A DNA stretch of 30,962 nucleotides from Alphaproteobacteria bacterium (GCA_011524805.1 WTJO01000118.1:1-30962); one strand, 5' to 3'; counted from the stretch's first letter, positions 8,179 to 17,628 are shown. The notes: a model not told the origin generated them from the sequence alone. Program-made: numbers and translations.

Positions 8179-8862
8179 ATGAGCGCATACCGGATGCATC
8201 TACCGCAGAACAGCCCCGCCCACCCAAGGCGCGGGCTGGCCGACTGGACTGAATTGATGCTGAAGGATCACGGATTCTTGCGGCTTCGCTGGCATAATCT
8301 GCACCAGATAGACAGCCATATGTGGCGCAGCAACCAGCCAACACCTGCGCGGATAAAACAGTGTGCTACGCTAGGTATCAACACCATTATAAATCTGCGT
8401 GGTGAGCGTGATGATGGCGGCTGGCGGCTTGAGGCCGAAGCCTGTCACAAAACAGGGCTGACGCTGGTCGATTTTACCGCCAGATCGCGCGCCGCACCTG
8501 ACAAGCCTATGCTTCATGCCACGGCCGAGCTGTTTCACACCATTACCACCCCTGCCCTGCTACATTGCAAATCAGGGGCTGACAGAGCAGGCATCATGTC
8601 TGCGCTTTATCTGGTGATGATGAAAGATGCGCCTGTCAACATCGCGCTTCAACAGCTAAAATTCTGGCCATATCTGCATGTCAGTCAGGCGAAAACAGGC
8701 GTTCTGGATGCGTTTCTGCTTGCCTATCAGCCCTATCAGCAACAGGGTATGGCGTTTTTTGACTGGGTAGATAATATCTATGATGCCGATCAATTACAGG
8801 CAGAATTCAGGGCAAAAGGCTGGGCGAACAGGCTGGTAGATGACCTGCTTAACCGCGAATAA
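8179..8862 (+). CDS. Cys-based protein tyrosine/dual-specificity-like phosphatase
   Basis: A 227-residue soluble protein with the phosphatase signature HCxxxxxR: H129-C130-KSGAD-R136 in LLHCKSGADRAGIM. C130 would be the nucleophile and R136 the phosphate-binding residue. The upstream VDFTARSRA (Asp 98) could supply the general acid. INLRGERDDGGW near residue 71 is the strand-loop typical of small DSP/Siw14-like enzymes. The substrate is unknown. A neighbouring role in envelope or lipid phosphate metabolism is conceivable because msbA and lipid A genes follow, but the close coupling (6 bases) is to pmbA. The gene is convergent with msbA across a 28-base gap that holds no obvious terminator. 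CDS and fold are well supported; the physiological role is open. Confidence 0.88.
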   Translation: MSAYRMHLPQNSPAHPRRGLADWTELMLKDHGFLRLRWHNLHQIDSHMWRSNQPTPARIKQCATLGINTIINLRGERDDGGWRLEAEACHKTGLTLVDFTARSRAAPDKPMLHATAELFHTITTPALLHCKSGADRAGIMSALYLVMMKDAPVNIALQQLKFWPYLHVSQAKTGVLDAFLLAYQPYQQQGMAFFDWVDNIYDADQLQAEFRAKGWANRLVDDLLNRE

Positions 8863-8890
8863 CACACCGCTCTAATTGCCTGTAATCCTG

Positions 8891-10687
8891 CTAGCCAGAA
8901 ATATTCTGCAAGGCACATAGCTGTGCATATAGCCCGCCTGCCGCAAGCAATTCGGCATGTCTACCCTGCTCGACAATCCGCCCGTCATCTATCACCAGAA
9001 TCCTGTCTGCATGCATGATGCTGGCCAGCCTGTGGGCAATGATGATGGTGGTTTTGCCCTCAGAAAGCCTGTCTATGGCCTGTTGCACCTGACCTTCAGC
9101 ATGGGCATCCAGCGCGCTTGTAGCCTCATCCAGCAATAATATCGGTGCATTTCGTACCATTGCTCTGGCGATTGCAATACGCTGTTTCTGGCCACCTGAT
9201 AGCCGGCCGCCACGCTCGCCTACCTGGGTGTTAAACCCCTCTGGCAATTCTGAGATAAATTCATCTGCTGCGGCTGTTTTTGCTGCTGTTTTTATGTCTT
9301 GTTGGGTGCTATTTGCCCGTCCATATCCGATATTGGCGGCAATTGTATCATCAAACAGCACCGCATCCTGTGCGACCAGCGCAATCGCCCCGCGAAGATC
9401 GCCCATCGGTATATCTCTTACATCTACCCCGTCAATCGCAACCCTGCCACCATCAACATCGAAAAACCGGGGAATCAGGTTCAGAATAGTAGATTTGCCA
9501 CCCCCGCTGGGGCCTACTAGCGCGACTGTCTGGCCAGCCTTCACCGTAAAGTCAATCTGGCTTAAAATCGCCTTGTCGCCATAATGAAAGCTGACATCTT
9601 TGAAACTGATCTCTGCATGCGCCGGGCTGAATGGGTGCGCATCTGGTTTGTCTGTAATATCATTTTGCCTGTCCAGAAGCCCGAAAATACGCTCTAGGGC
9701 CGCGGCTCCTTCCTGAGAGACAGCATTTAGCGTGCCAATGGCGCGTACAGGTGGCACCAGCATCACCAGCGCTGTGATAAAGCCGATAACATCTGATGTT
9801 TTCATCTGCCCTGAAGCTACCTGCCATGACGCAACCCCGATAACACCCGCGATAGCCACACCGCCAAGTGCTTCCAGAATCGGGTCAACTCGTGCCCGCC
9901 CTGCCAGTAGGCCGACAAGCTGATCATATAATGTATCAAAGGCGCGGGCTGAACGTTTTTTTTCAGCATCTTCAAGCTGATAGGCCTTGATCATGCGGAT
10001 ACCCTGGAGAGATTCAGCCAGCAGGCTGGTAACCTTGCCCATATGCACCTGTAGCGAGGCTGACGCTTTGCGCTGTCTGTTACCGATTAGAATTATCGGC
10101 CGCATGGCAAGCGGATAGACCGCGAGCACAAGCAGGGATAACAGCCAGCTAAACCAGAACATCACCCCTATCATCACCAGCGCTGTCAGCATGTCACGTA
10201 CCAGATTATTTGCCAGTCTGACAACTGCCTCTCTGACCAGATTCAGATCATTCATGATACGTGATATCAGATTGCCTGAGGGTTCATGCGCATGATGGCT
10301 GAGATCAGCCTCTATCAGATGTGCCATCATCTGTTTTTGAAGTGCGGTTGTCAGCTTCAGCGCAAGCGCATTGACATTCAATACCTGAAAATACATCGCC
10401 ACGGCCTTAATGCTGGCCGTAATGATAATCAGCGCCGGTATCACCACCAGACTATCGCCCAGAAAAGGGCTGTAAAAGGCAGGGTCTGTGGCGCCGTCCA
10501 GCCTGTCAAAAATATGGCTGATCAGCGCAGGATATACTCCCCCTGAAATGGCAACGATCACCATCAACAGAAAAATCAGCGCAATCTGTTTTTTATAGCC
10601 TGCGATCCAGTCTGAAAACAGACGGCGATAGATGGCGCGTGCCGCGCTATCTTCTGCGGTGTTGGTGGATGTGCGGGTCTCAGTCAT
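8891..10687 (-). CDS. msbA: Lipid A / lipopolysaccharide core flippase, ABC exporter
   Basis: A half-transporter with a six-helix membrane domain fused to an ATPase, flipping lipid A-core across the inner membrane in characterised members. From the chosen ATG (MTETRTS) it has 598 residues. The membrane domain spans about 30-330. In the ATPase, Walker A GPSGGGKS is at 392-399, the signature LSGGQ at 496-500, Walker B ILLLDE at 516-521, and the switch His at 552 (IIIAHR). An in-frame TTG at 10699 is less likely as start. MsbA rather than another ABC exporter is inferred from the divergent acyltransferase-waaA-lpxK-lpxL genes beside it; a different lipid or drug substrate cannot be excluded. About 180 bases separate it from the divergent acyltransferase gene. 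Confidence 0.88.
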   Translation of the reverse strand: MTETRTSTNTAEDSAARAIYRRLFSDWIAGYKKQIALIFLLMVIVAISGGVYPALISHIFDRLDGATDPAFYSPFLGDSLVVIPALIIITASIKAVAMYFQVLNVNALALKLTTALQKQMMAHLIEADLSHHAHEPSGNLISRIMNDLNLVREAVVRLANNLVRDMLTALVMIGVMFWFSWLLSLLVLAVYPLAMRPIILIGNRQRKASASLQVHMGKVTSLLAESLQGIRMIKAYQLEDAEKKRSARAFDTLYDQLVGLLAGRARVDPILEALGGVAIAGVIGVASWQVASGQMKTSDVIGFITALVMLVPPVRAIGTLNAVSQEGAAALERIFGLLDRQNDITDKPDAHPFSPAHAEISFKDVSFHYGDKAILSQIDFTVKAGQTVALVGPSGGGKSTILNLIPRFFDVDGGRVAIDGVDVRDIPMGDLRGAIALVAQDAVLFDDTIAANIGYGRANSTQQDIKTAAKTAAADEFISELPEGFNTQVGERGGRLSGGQKQRIAIARAMVRNAPILLLDEATSALDAHAEGQVQQAIDRLSEGKTTIIIAHRLASIMHADRILVIDDGRIVEQGRHAELLAAGGLYAQLCALQNISG

Positions 10688-10867
10688 ATCTGGGCGCAAT
10701 ATCGCATGTCAAACTGTATCTTTATTAGATGCATGGCCTTTACCGATTATCACATTCCGGCGCACAATTACAGCAAAACAGGCAATAAAAAACTGCGGTT
10801 TATGCTTCCTGAATATCAGGTTATTCTCTATAACAGGAATTCCCGACAAGAAGTTGGCCCGAGCTTT

Positions 10868-11536
10868 ATGCGAATCAAACAGTTTATCAGAACCAGAATT
10901 GGCCTGTTTATCACCAGCTTTGTGCTGGCGATGATTATGTTTGTGATTATGCGGAGCATGAGATGGACAGAACAGAACAGGGACGCGCTGAATAGCCTGC
11001 TGGCTTCTGGCAGGCAGCCTGTAATTATTTTCTGGCATGAACATATTTTCGCGATGCCGGCATTTCTGCCAAAGCCATCTTCTGCCCTGCAATCACCTCA
11101 TCCGGATGGCCGTATCCTTGCCCATGCCGTGCGCTATTTTGGTCTGCGTCCTATCTGGGGGAGCAGTAACAGAAATGCCCTGTCCGGCATGCGCCAGATG
11201 CTAAGAGAAGTGAAGACGGGACGATGCGCTGTTATCACCCCTGATGGTCCCAGAGGGCCTGCCAGACATCTTGCCCATGGCGCTGTAGGACTAGCCCATC
11301 TTGCCGATGCGCCTATTATACCGGTTGCATGGCACACACCTAACTGCTGGCATCTGTCTAGCTGGGACAAAACCCGTATTCCGCGCCCCTTCAGCACAGG
11401 GCTTATTAGATGGGGAGAGCCTGTCTATCTTGAAAAAACCAGAGATAAACAAAAGATAGAGGCACAGAGGCAGATGCTGGAAGAGGTGCTGAATACACAT
11501 CTTGCAGAGACAGACAGACAGATGGCTAGCCAATGA
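10868..11536 (+). CDS. DUF374-family lysophospholipid/lipid acyltransferase-like protein
   Basis: A 222-residue membrane-associated protein from the chosen ATG (MRIKQFIRTRIGLF). The frame is open back to 10706, but upstream residues look unlike the family and the shorter form matches the usual ~220. An N-terminal hydrophobic helix spans residues 12-28. The acyltransferase-like core shows FWHEHIFAMP (55-64) and TPDGPRGP (124-131). The family is regularly found immediately before waaA in alphaproteobacteria and is presumed to act on lipid A or an envelope lipid; its exact reaction is not established. Its TGA stop overlaps the waaA ATG in ATGA, implying translational coupling. A 13-base inverted repeat (CCTGA-ata-TCAGG, 10808-10820) lies about 50 bases before the start. 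Confidence 0.85.
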   Translation: MRIKQFIRTRIGLFITSFVLAMIMFVIMRSMRWTEQNRDALNSLLASGRQPVIIFWHEHIFAMPAFLPKPSSALQSPHPDGRILAHAVRYFGLRPIWGSSNRNALSGMRQMLREVKTGRCAVITPDGPRGPARHLAHGAVGLAHLADAPIIPVAWHTPNCWHLSSWDKTRIPRPFSTGLIRWGEPVYLEKTRDKQKIEAQRQMLEEVLNTHLAETDRQMASQ

Positions 11537-12834
11537 GAGGGATATCACTTCGGCAATATGGATTTATGATGCGCCTGTTATCTCCTCTGTTACGGGCGTT
11601 TGTCTATATCCGCTATCTTCGCGGCAAAGAAGAGGCAGGCCGCCTGTCAGAGCGCTTTGGTTCTGGCTATCGGCAAAGCCGGCCAGACGGCAGAGTAATC
11701 TGGATACATGCCGTTTCTGTTGGTGAGGCTGTTGCCGCCCGTCTGCTGGCAAAGCAAATCAGGGCACAGAAAAAAGACTGCACCATCCTGATTACCACCA
11801 ACACGCATAGCTCGGCACAACAGCTAGCCCGCCTTGCCAGTACAGATAACAGCTATATCCATGCCTATCAGCCGCTAGATGTAAAAGGCTGGGTGCAGAA
11901 TTTCCTGTCATATTGGCAGCCGGATATGGCTATTTTTGTTGAATCTGATTTCTGGCCTCATCTGGTCTGCTGCACCAGAGACAGGGGGGTTGATATCTAT
12001 TTTGCGTCATCACAACTTTCTGCCTCTGCCTTTGCACGCTGGCGTGACCAGCCTATGCTTGCCCATACGCTATTTTCGGCACCGAAACAGATTTTCTGCA
12101 TAGATGCAGAACAGAAAACACAGTTTGAAGCGCTTGCCTCAGGCTTTGGCAATGCCGAACACACAACCAGAATCAGCCTGTCAAACACGCTAAAATTGCC
12201 GCCGCAACAGCTTGAAACAGACCTCGCACTGACAGCAGGATTGGCAGAAGCAGCCTCAGGGCGCATGGTCATTCTTGCCAGTTCTACCCATGAAGGAGAA
12301 GAGGTGCTTATCCATTCTGCCTGCAAAACGCTGCTGGACGAGAAAAAAGCCTTACTGATAATCGCGCCCCGCCATCCTGAACGTGGCAGACAGATATCCG
12401 CAACCTTTGGCCAGCCGCCCTGCCGAAGCAAACAGCAGATGCCTGCCGCCGGCGATGATATATTTATCTGTGACAGTATGGGCGAAATGGACAGCCTGTA
12501 TGCGGTTTCAGATGTGATTATTCTGGGCGCAAGTTTTGTTGACAGGGGCGGGCATAACCCGCTTGAGGCGGCGCGTGCTTCTGTGCCTATTCTGACAGGC
12601 AGGTTTAATGATAAAAACAGGGCAGAAATTGAAGCGCTGTCCGCTACAGATATGCTAACGCAACTTGACGATTTGGCAGCACTTACTCAGGCACTTGAGC
12701 ATCTTCACAAATGCTTTGAGACACACACAGCTGTTCTGACAGATACAGCCCTGAAGGCAGCAAAAACTGCGCTTGATGCGCGCTATCTTGAAGCCGAAAA
12801 AATCGCAAGCAAAATGCTAAAATCTCTGACATAG
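11533..12834 (+). CDS. waaA: 3-deoxy-D-manno-octulosonic acid (Kdo) transferase
   Basis: GT30 glycosyltransferase that moves Kdo from CMP-Kdo onto lipid IVA at the inner face of the cytoplasmic membrane. The 433 residues fit the family. An N-terminal amphipathic/hydrophobic segment (about 11-26) would anchor it. VIWIHAVSVGEAVAAR near 56-70 contains the conserved glutamate (E65), the catalytic base in studied members. The C-terminal half holds the CMP-sugar site, with LILAPRHPER-like LIIAPRHPERG and the late GASFVDRGGHNPLEAA segment. The start ATG overlaps the preceding stop (ATGA), and lpxK begins 10 bases after its end, so the block is an operon. Whether it adds one or two Kdo units cannot be read from sequence. 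Confidence 0.95.
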   Translation: MRGISLRQYGFMMRLLSPLLRAFVYIRYLRGKEEAGRLSERFGSGYRQSRPDGRVIWIHAVSVGEAVAARLLAKQIRAQKKDCTILITTNTHSSAQQLARLASTDNSYIHAYQPLDVKGWVQNFLSYWQPDMAIFVESDFWPHLVCCTRDRGVDIYFASSQLSASAFARWRDQPMLAHTLFSAPKQIFCIDAEQKTQFEALASGFGNAEHTTRISLSNTLKLPPQQLETDLALTAGLAEAASGRMVILASSTHEGEEVLIHSACKTLLDEKKALLIIAPRHPERGRQISATFGQPPCRSKQQMPAAGDDIFICDSMGEMDSLYAVSDVIILGASFVDRGGHNPLEAARASVPILTGRFNDKNRAEIEALSATDMLTQLDDLAALTQALEHLHKCFETHTAVLTDTALKAAKTALDARYLEAEKIASKMLKSLT

Positions 12835-12844
12835 TAATATCATT

Positions 12845-13846
12845 ATGTTTTCATCACCGGAATTTTGGAACAGACGAGGCCTGATGGCGTGGCTTTTATC
12901 GCCTGCCAGCGCGCTTTATGCCGGACTGACAGCACTTCGTTCTGCCTTTGCGCGCCCCTATCACAGTGCCCTGCCTGTCATCTGTGTAGGCAATATCACG
13001 GTAGGTGGCACAGGCAAAACACCGCTTGTCTCGGTGTTATGTACAGCATTACAGGCAGCTAATTTAACGCCTGTCATTCTCAGCCGCGGCTATGGCGGCA
13101 GGCTGAAAGGGCCGTTAATTTGCGATCCTGCCCTTCATGATGCATCTGATATTGGTGATGAAGCGCTGATGCTAAGTGATAATTTTGTGGTTGTGGTAGC
13201 TGCTGACAGGGCCATCGGTGCCCAGTTTATCGAACGCCAGACAGATGCTGATGTGATCATTATGGATGATGGTATGCAGAATCCATGGCTGGCACAGGAT
13301 ATGAAAATTGCCGTATTTGACGGCCAGAGAGGCACCCAGAACGGTATGCTGTTTCCCGCAGGCCCGCTACGCCAGAGCCTATCCGGTGCAATTGACAGGC
13401 TGGATGCAGTGATTTTCAATGGCGCAGATGACACCTCAATTTCACAGAAATTACCGCCTGACCTGCTATGTATTGAGGGCAGGCTTGAGCCTGATGCGGC
13501 GCAGATTGACAGGCTGGCAGGTAAACGCATTATGGCCTTTGCCGGTATTGGCAATCCTGTTCGGTTTTTCCGGATGCTTGAAGGGCTGGGCGTTGATCTG
13601 GTCAAACAGTCGGGCTTTGCTGATCATCACCCCTATAGCGCTGTTGATCTGGACAGGCTGTTTGCCGATGCACAGAATTTTGGAGCCGAACTGGTGACAA
13701 CCCGGAAAGACTGGATAAGATTGCCGCCAGACTGGCGAGAACGTGTTTCGGTAATTGCTGTTACCATGCAGTTTCAGCCAGATGCATTCGCCTCATTACT
13801 AGCGCGTATCCATGAAAAGATTCAGATGAAAAGGACACACAGATAA
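12845..13846 (+). CDS. lpxK: Tetraacyldisaccharide (lipid A) 4'-kinase
   Basis: Phosphorylates the 4' position of the tetraacylated disaccharide to make lipid IVA, on the cytoplasmic side of the inner membrane. The protein has 333 residues, normal for LpxK. The N-terminus FWNRRGLMAWLLSPASALY is the usual membrane-contact segment, and the Walker A is GNITVGGTGKTP at residues 49-60. IIMDDGMQNP contains the conserved DDG motif, and a late TTRKDWIRLP segment follows. No clear Shine-Dalgarno is present, consistent with translation coupled to waaA 10 bases upstream. The stop TAA overlaps the lpxL start by one base (TAATG). Confidence 0.95.
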   Translation: MFSSPEFWNRRGLMAWLLSPASALYAGLTALRSAFARPYHSALPVICVGNITVGGTGKTPLVSVLCTALQAANLTPVILSRGYGGRLKGPLICDPALHDASDIGDEALMLSDNFVVVVAADRAIGAQFIERQTDADVIIMDDGMQNPWLAQDMKIAVFDGQRGTQNGMLFPAGPLRQSLSGAIDRLDAVIFNGADDTSISQKLPPDLLCIEGRLEPDAAQIDRLAGKRIMAFAGIGNPVRFFRMLEGLGVDLVKQSGFADHHPYSAVDLDRLFADAQNFGAELVTTRKDWIRLPPDWRERVSVIAVTMQFQPDAFASLLARIHEKIQMKRTHR

Positions 13847-14763
13847 TGTCTATGTCCTATCGCAGTGCGCCGCTGAGCCTGATATTCAAACTTGTCATCT
13901 GGCCACTGGAATGTGTATTGCTATTTGTTCTTCTGGGCATATTGCGGCTTCTGCCGATACCGGTTGCGAGCGGGATGATGGCAGGGCTGTTCCGGCTGAT
14001 AGGCCCCTATACAGCTTGGCATCGCAGGACATTGTTGCATCTCTGTATTGCCTTCCCTGATAAAGACAAATCAGAAGCAGAGGCAATCGCCACAAACATG
14101 TGGGATAATCTGGGTAGAAATGTCGGCGAATATATGCATCTTGACAGGATGCTGGCATCTTCGCGCATCAGCTTTGAGGGCATCGAACATCTGGATAGAA
14201 CACAGGGCGGAATTATTATTGGTGCCCATCTGGCAAACTGGGAAGCTTTATCAATGCTGGGCGCAGAAGCAGATGTGCCTGTCGGGCTTATTTACCGCCC
14301 ATTGAATAATCCCTATGCCAATCTGGCCTTTCGCCGCCGCGCGGCTGTTACTGGTGCAGATATTTATCAAAAGGGGCGCGAGGCCAGTCTGGGGATGCTG
14401 AGGACGTTGCGCAAAAACGGCTTTATGCTGATGCTTGTTGACCAGCAATTGCGGGAAGGCATAAGCATTCCGTTTTTTGGCCATCCTGCACAGACAGCCA
14501 TTAGCCATATCAGAGTTGCATTGAAACAAGATAAGCCAATCTACCTTGCCAGAGTAACACGGCATAACAGCGCACATATCACGGTCAGCATCTCGCCTGC
14601 GCTGGCTGTAAAACGCAAGGCGGACATTGATAAAGAGACCATCAGGCTGGCAACATATATCAATAAAGAGATTGAAGGCTGGATCACGGACATGCCGTCT
14701 TTATGGTTATGGCCACATAGGCGATGGGGCAAAGATATGCCTGCCAGCATAAATTCAGAATAA
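13846..14763 (+). CDS. lpxL: Lipid A late acyltransferase (LpxL/HtrB family)
   Basis: Inner-membrane acyltransferase that adds a secondary acyl chain to Kdo-lipid A precursors. It has 305 residues with one N-terminal hydrophobic segment (about 13-38). The catalytic HX4E motif is H128-LANW-E133 in IIIGAHLANWEALS, and the second block is VGLIYRPLNNPYANLAFRRR. It begins at the TAATG junction with lpxK; ATG at codon 3 is an alternative. It could equally be named lpxM or msbB by family, and acyl-chain length is not readable. Its last 9 bases overlap the convergent xseA. Confidence 0.9.
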   Translation: MSMSYRSAPLSLIFKLVIWPLECVLLFVLLGILRLLPIPVASGMMAGLFRLIGPYTAWHRRTLLHLCIAFPDKDKSEAEAIATNMWDNLGRNVGEYMHLDRMLASSRISFEGIEHLDRTQGGIIIGAHLANWEALSMLGAEADVPVGLIYRPLNNPYANLAFRRRAAVTGADIYQKGREASLGMLRTLRKNGFMLMLVDQQLREGISIPFFGHPAQTAISHIRVALKQDKPIYLARVTRHNSAHITVSISPALAVKRKADIDKETIRLATYINKEIEGWITDMPSLWLWPHRRWGKDMPASINSE

Positions 14764-16203
14764 TTCTGTCTGGGTTGAGGCAGATACAGGCGTGCGTTTT
14801 TTATCTGATGAGGGCACAGATGGCTTCGGGGCGGGCGGCACGCTTCCGCCACCTGTAACGCTGGCGTCAGGGTCAAGACGGGCAGCACGTTTAGCATCTG
14901 CAAAGGTCAGCGTTACCTCGGCGCCCTTCGCCGCCTCGCTACTTTTCTTGACAGCCACACCATCGGCATTTGTGACAAGTGCAAAGCCTCTATCCAGAAC
15001 CCGCTCAAAGCTATTTGCCTGTAACAGCCTGTCCATCTCGCCCAGACGGCGTGAGGCGCGCTCAGCCGCATGCTGGACATGCCTGCCTAGCTGTTCGCCT
15101 GCTCTGTTAACACGCTCGGCAGAGCTGGCAATCTTATGGGCTGGCGATATAAGCCTGTGCGTTACCTGTGCCAGCCGGGCACTATGATGGCTGGTGATTT
15201 TCAGAAGCTGGCTATCCAGCGATGCCCATACCATATCCAGCCGCTGGCCCTGACGGCCAATCTGGTCAGCCGGATGAAGCAGCCCTCTTGCTGTGGCGCG
15301 AAGCATCTGGTCTGCTGTCTCGTATCTGCGTATGACAGCGCGCCGCATTCTGGTGTCATTATCTTCAATCCGGGCGATGATGTCACGTTTCACAGGAGTT
15401 GCCAGCTCTGCTGCCGCGGTCGGGGTCGGGGCGCGCAAATCGCTGACATAATCAATCAGGGTAGTATCTGTTTCATGGCCAACTGCCGAGATGAGCGGTA
15501 TCTGCGAGCGTGCTACCGCACGTGCCACAATCTCTTCATTGAATGCCCATAAATCTTCCAAAGAGCCACCACCACGAGCAACAATCAGCAAATCAGGCCG
15601 TCCCAGCCTGTTGTGTGTGTCAGGATGATTAAAGCCGTCAATTGCCGCCGCTATCTGCTCGGCCGCGCCCTGTCCCTGAACAGCCACCCCCCAGATAAGC
15701 ACATGCACACCAAACCGTTCTGACAGCCGGTGCAGAATATCTCTGATAACAGCGCCCGTGGGACTGGTAACAACCCCGATAACACGCGGCAAAAATGGCA
15801 GGCTCTGTTTTCTGGACTGGTCAAACAGCCCCTCTTGTGACAGCCGTCTTTTGCGTTCTTCAAGCTGTTTCAGCAATGCCCCTTCGCCAGCAATTTCGAT
15901 ATCCTGAACAACAATCTGGTATCGTGACTGTCCGCCAAAAGTTGTCATCTTGCCAGTACAGATAACATCCAGCCCCTCTTCAGGGGTAATGGAAAGCTGG
16001 CTTGCCATACCTTTCCACATCACCGCAGACAAAGCATGCTTGTCATCTTTGAGGGTAAAATATAAATGGCCTGACCCCGGGATACGTGGCTGGGAAATCT
16101 CACCTCTCACCCGCACATAATCAAAGGCAGTTTCAACAGTCCGCTTAACTGCCTGACTAAGTTCTGCGACACTTAGATAGGGCGCATTTGTATCCTGGTT
16201 CAT
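14755..16203 (-). CDS. xseA: Exodeoxyribonuclease VII large subunit
   Basis: Catalytic subunit of the exonuclease that degrades single-stranded DNA from either end. From the chosen ATG (MNQDTNAPYLSVAELS) it has 482 residues; an in-frame GTG at 16242 would add 13 residues. The N-terminal OB fold covers VRGEISQPRIPGSGHLYFTL and VMWKG. The central nuclease domain shows VVTSPTGAVIRDIL, the LLIVARGGGSLEDLWAFN block and SAVGHETDTTLIDYVSDLRAPTPTAAAE. A long, charged, helical region follows from about 290. The C-terminal ~30 residues (VPPAPKPSVPSSDKKRTP) are low-complexity. No xseB is in the window. It is divergent from purD across ~147 bases and overlaps lpxL by 9 bases at the 3' end. Confidence 0.95.
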   Translation of the reverse strand: MNQDTNAPYLSVAELSQAVKRTVETAFDYVRVRGEISQPRIPGSGHLYFTLKDDKHALSAVMWKGMASQLSITPEEGLDVICTGKMTTFGGQSRYQIVVQDIEIAGEGALLKQLEERKRRLSQEGLFDQSRKQSLPFLPRVIGVVTSPTGAVIRDILHRLSERFGVHVLIWGVAVQGQGAAEQIAAAIDGFNHPDTHNRLGRPDLLIVARGGGSLEDLWAFNEEIVARAVARSQIPLISAVGHETDTTLIDYVSDLRAPTPTAAAELATPVKRDIIARIEDNDTRMRRAVIRRYETADQMLRATARGLLHPADQIGRQGQRLDMVWASLDSQLLKITSHHSARLAQVTHRLISPAHKIASSAERVNRAGEQLGRHVQHAAERASRRLGEMDRLLQANSFERVLDRGFALVTNADGVAVKKSSEAAKGAEVTLTFADAKRAARLDPDASVTGGGSVPPAPKPSVPSSDKKRTPVSASTQTELF

Positions 16204-16252
16204 TCTTTGTCTTGCTTGCTGTTGCGTAGGTGGTTCTTTCACGCTAATTTAT

Positions 16253-16269
16253 GCCAGACCAATACTGGC
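16253..16269. repeat. Short inverted repeat between xseA and purD
   Basis: GCCAG and CTGGC, separated by 7 bases (accaata), sit in the divergent xseA/purD gap about 85 bases before purD. It could be an operator, but 5-base arms of a word common in this genome make chance likely. Confidence 0.2.
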
Positions 16270-16350
16270 TAACACAACTGAAAAACGTGTCTTGTGTAAT
16301 GCCATCTGGCCTGCCAGCACAACCAGCAGCTTTATCAAGGGGAACATTTT

Positions 16351-17628
16351 ATGCGGATACTTATTATCGGCTCGGGCGGAAGAGAGCATGCACTTAGCTG
16401 GGCTATTTCAGACTCACCGCTGGTAGAGGCACTGTTCATCACCCCCGGCAGTCCGGGCACAGACAGGCTGGCTGAGGCTGTTGCGCTGGATATAGCTGAT
16501 CATACGCAAATTATCTCATTCTGCTCAGACCAGCAGATTGACCTTGTTGTAATAGGCCCCGAAGCGCCTCTGGTTGACGGGCTGGTAGATAGTCTGGATG
16601 CGGCCAATATTGCCAGCTTTGGCCCATCTGCCGCCGCAGCACAGCTGGAAGGCTCAAAAGAATTTGCCCGTGATTTCAACCAGCGTCATGCAATACCGCA
16701 ACCGCGCTGGCAGAGTTTTGACAATGCCGAGGATGCAGTTGAATTTGCCCGCGCTCTGGGCGGTGCCTCTGTTATCAAAGCTGACGGGCTTGCGGCTGGC
16801 AAGGGCGTGATTGTATGCGATGATCTGGCACAGGCAGAACAGGCTATCAGGTCACTACTAGGCGGCAGATTTGCAGAAGCATCTGCACGAATTGTGGTTG
16901 AAGAACGTCTGCATGGTATCGAAATGTCTGCATTCGCCCTGCTTGATGGCAAGACAGCTATCTGGCTTGCCTCGGCTCAGGATCATAAACGTGCCTTTGA
17001 TAATGATGAAGGCGAGAATACTGGCGGCATGGGCGCTATCTCGCCCTCACCGCTTGAAACAGATGCGCTTATCTCGCAGATAATGACCTCGGTGATCATG
17101 CCTGTCTGTGAGGGTATGAAAGCTGAAAACATGCCCTATAAAGGGGTGTTATATGTCGGGTTGATGCTGACAGATGACGGGCCAAAGGTGATTGAATATA
17201 ATTGCAGATTTGGAGATCCCGAAGCTCAGGTCATCATCCCGCGCATGATGACTGATCTGGTCTCTGCGATGATGACTCTGTATGAGGGCGGGCTTGGACA
17301 TTTCAATCTGCGCCTGTCGACCAGCACGGCGATCACGGTTGTTATGGCTAGCAAAGGCTATCCGGGTGCATATGAAAAAGGCAGCAGGATTTCAAATATC
17401 GGGCTAGCTGAACAGACAGGCTGTATCGTATTTCATGCAGGTACAGCACAGGATGACACAGGACAGCTTATGGCTTCGGGCGGCCGCGTGCTTGCTGTTA
17501 CGGCGATAGATGAAAACCCGAAAATAGCCCGGCAAACCGCCTATCAGGGCGTTGCAGCTATTGACTGGGCTGAAGGGTTTTACCGCACTGATATTGCTGC
17601 AAAAGCTCTGGGGCTTGACGATAGCTAG
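16351..17628 (+). CDS. purD: Phosphoribosylamine-glycine ligase (GAR synthetase)
   Basis: ATP-grasp enzyme of the second step of purine synthesis, joining glycine to 5-phosphoribosylamine. The 425-residue length is typical. It starts MRILIIGSGGREHALSW, with VIGPEAPLVDGL at ~70, the ATP-grasp strands SVIKADGLAAGKGVIVC near 138-154, the metal/ATP region NDEGENTGGMGAISPSP, and KVIEYNCRFGDPEAQVI near 277-293. A good ribosome site (AGGGGA) lies 8 bases before the ATG. It is convergent with tadA, and the two TAG stops overlap within one CTAG. Confidence 0.97.
   Translation: MRILIIGSGGREHALSWAISDSPLVEALFITPGSPGTDRLAEAVALDIADHTQIISFCSDQQIDLVVIGPEAPLVDGLVDSLDAANIASFGPSAAAAQLEGSKEFARDFNQRHAIPQPRWQSFDNAEDAVEFARALGGASVIKADGLAAGKGVIVCDDLAQAEQAIRSLLGGRFAEASARIVVEERLHGIEMSAFALLDGKTAIWLASAQDHKRAFDNDEGENTGGMGAISPSPLETDALISQIMTSVIMPVCEGMKAENMPYKGVLYVGLMLTDDGPKVIEYNCRFGDPEAQVIIPRMMTDLVSAMMTLYEGGLGHFNLRLSTSTAITVVMASKGYPGAYEKGSRISNIGLAEQTGCIVFHAGTAQDDTGQLMASGGRVLAVTAIDENPKIARQTAYQGVAAIDWAEGFYRTDIAAKALGLDDS

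Noticed and set aside
10706..10867. In-frame upstream extension of the DUF374 acyltransferase
   Set aside because: The extra 54 residues do not resemble the family N-terminus; the ATG at 10868 restores the normal length.
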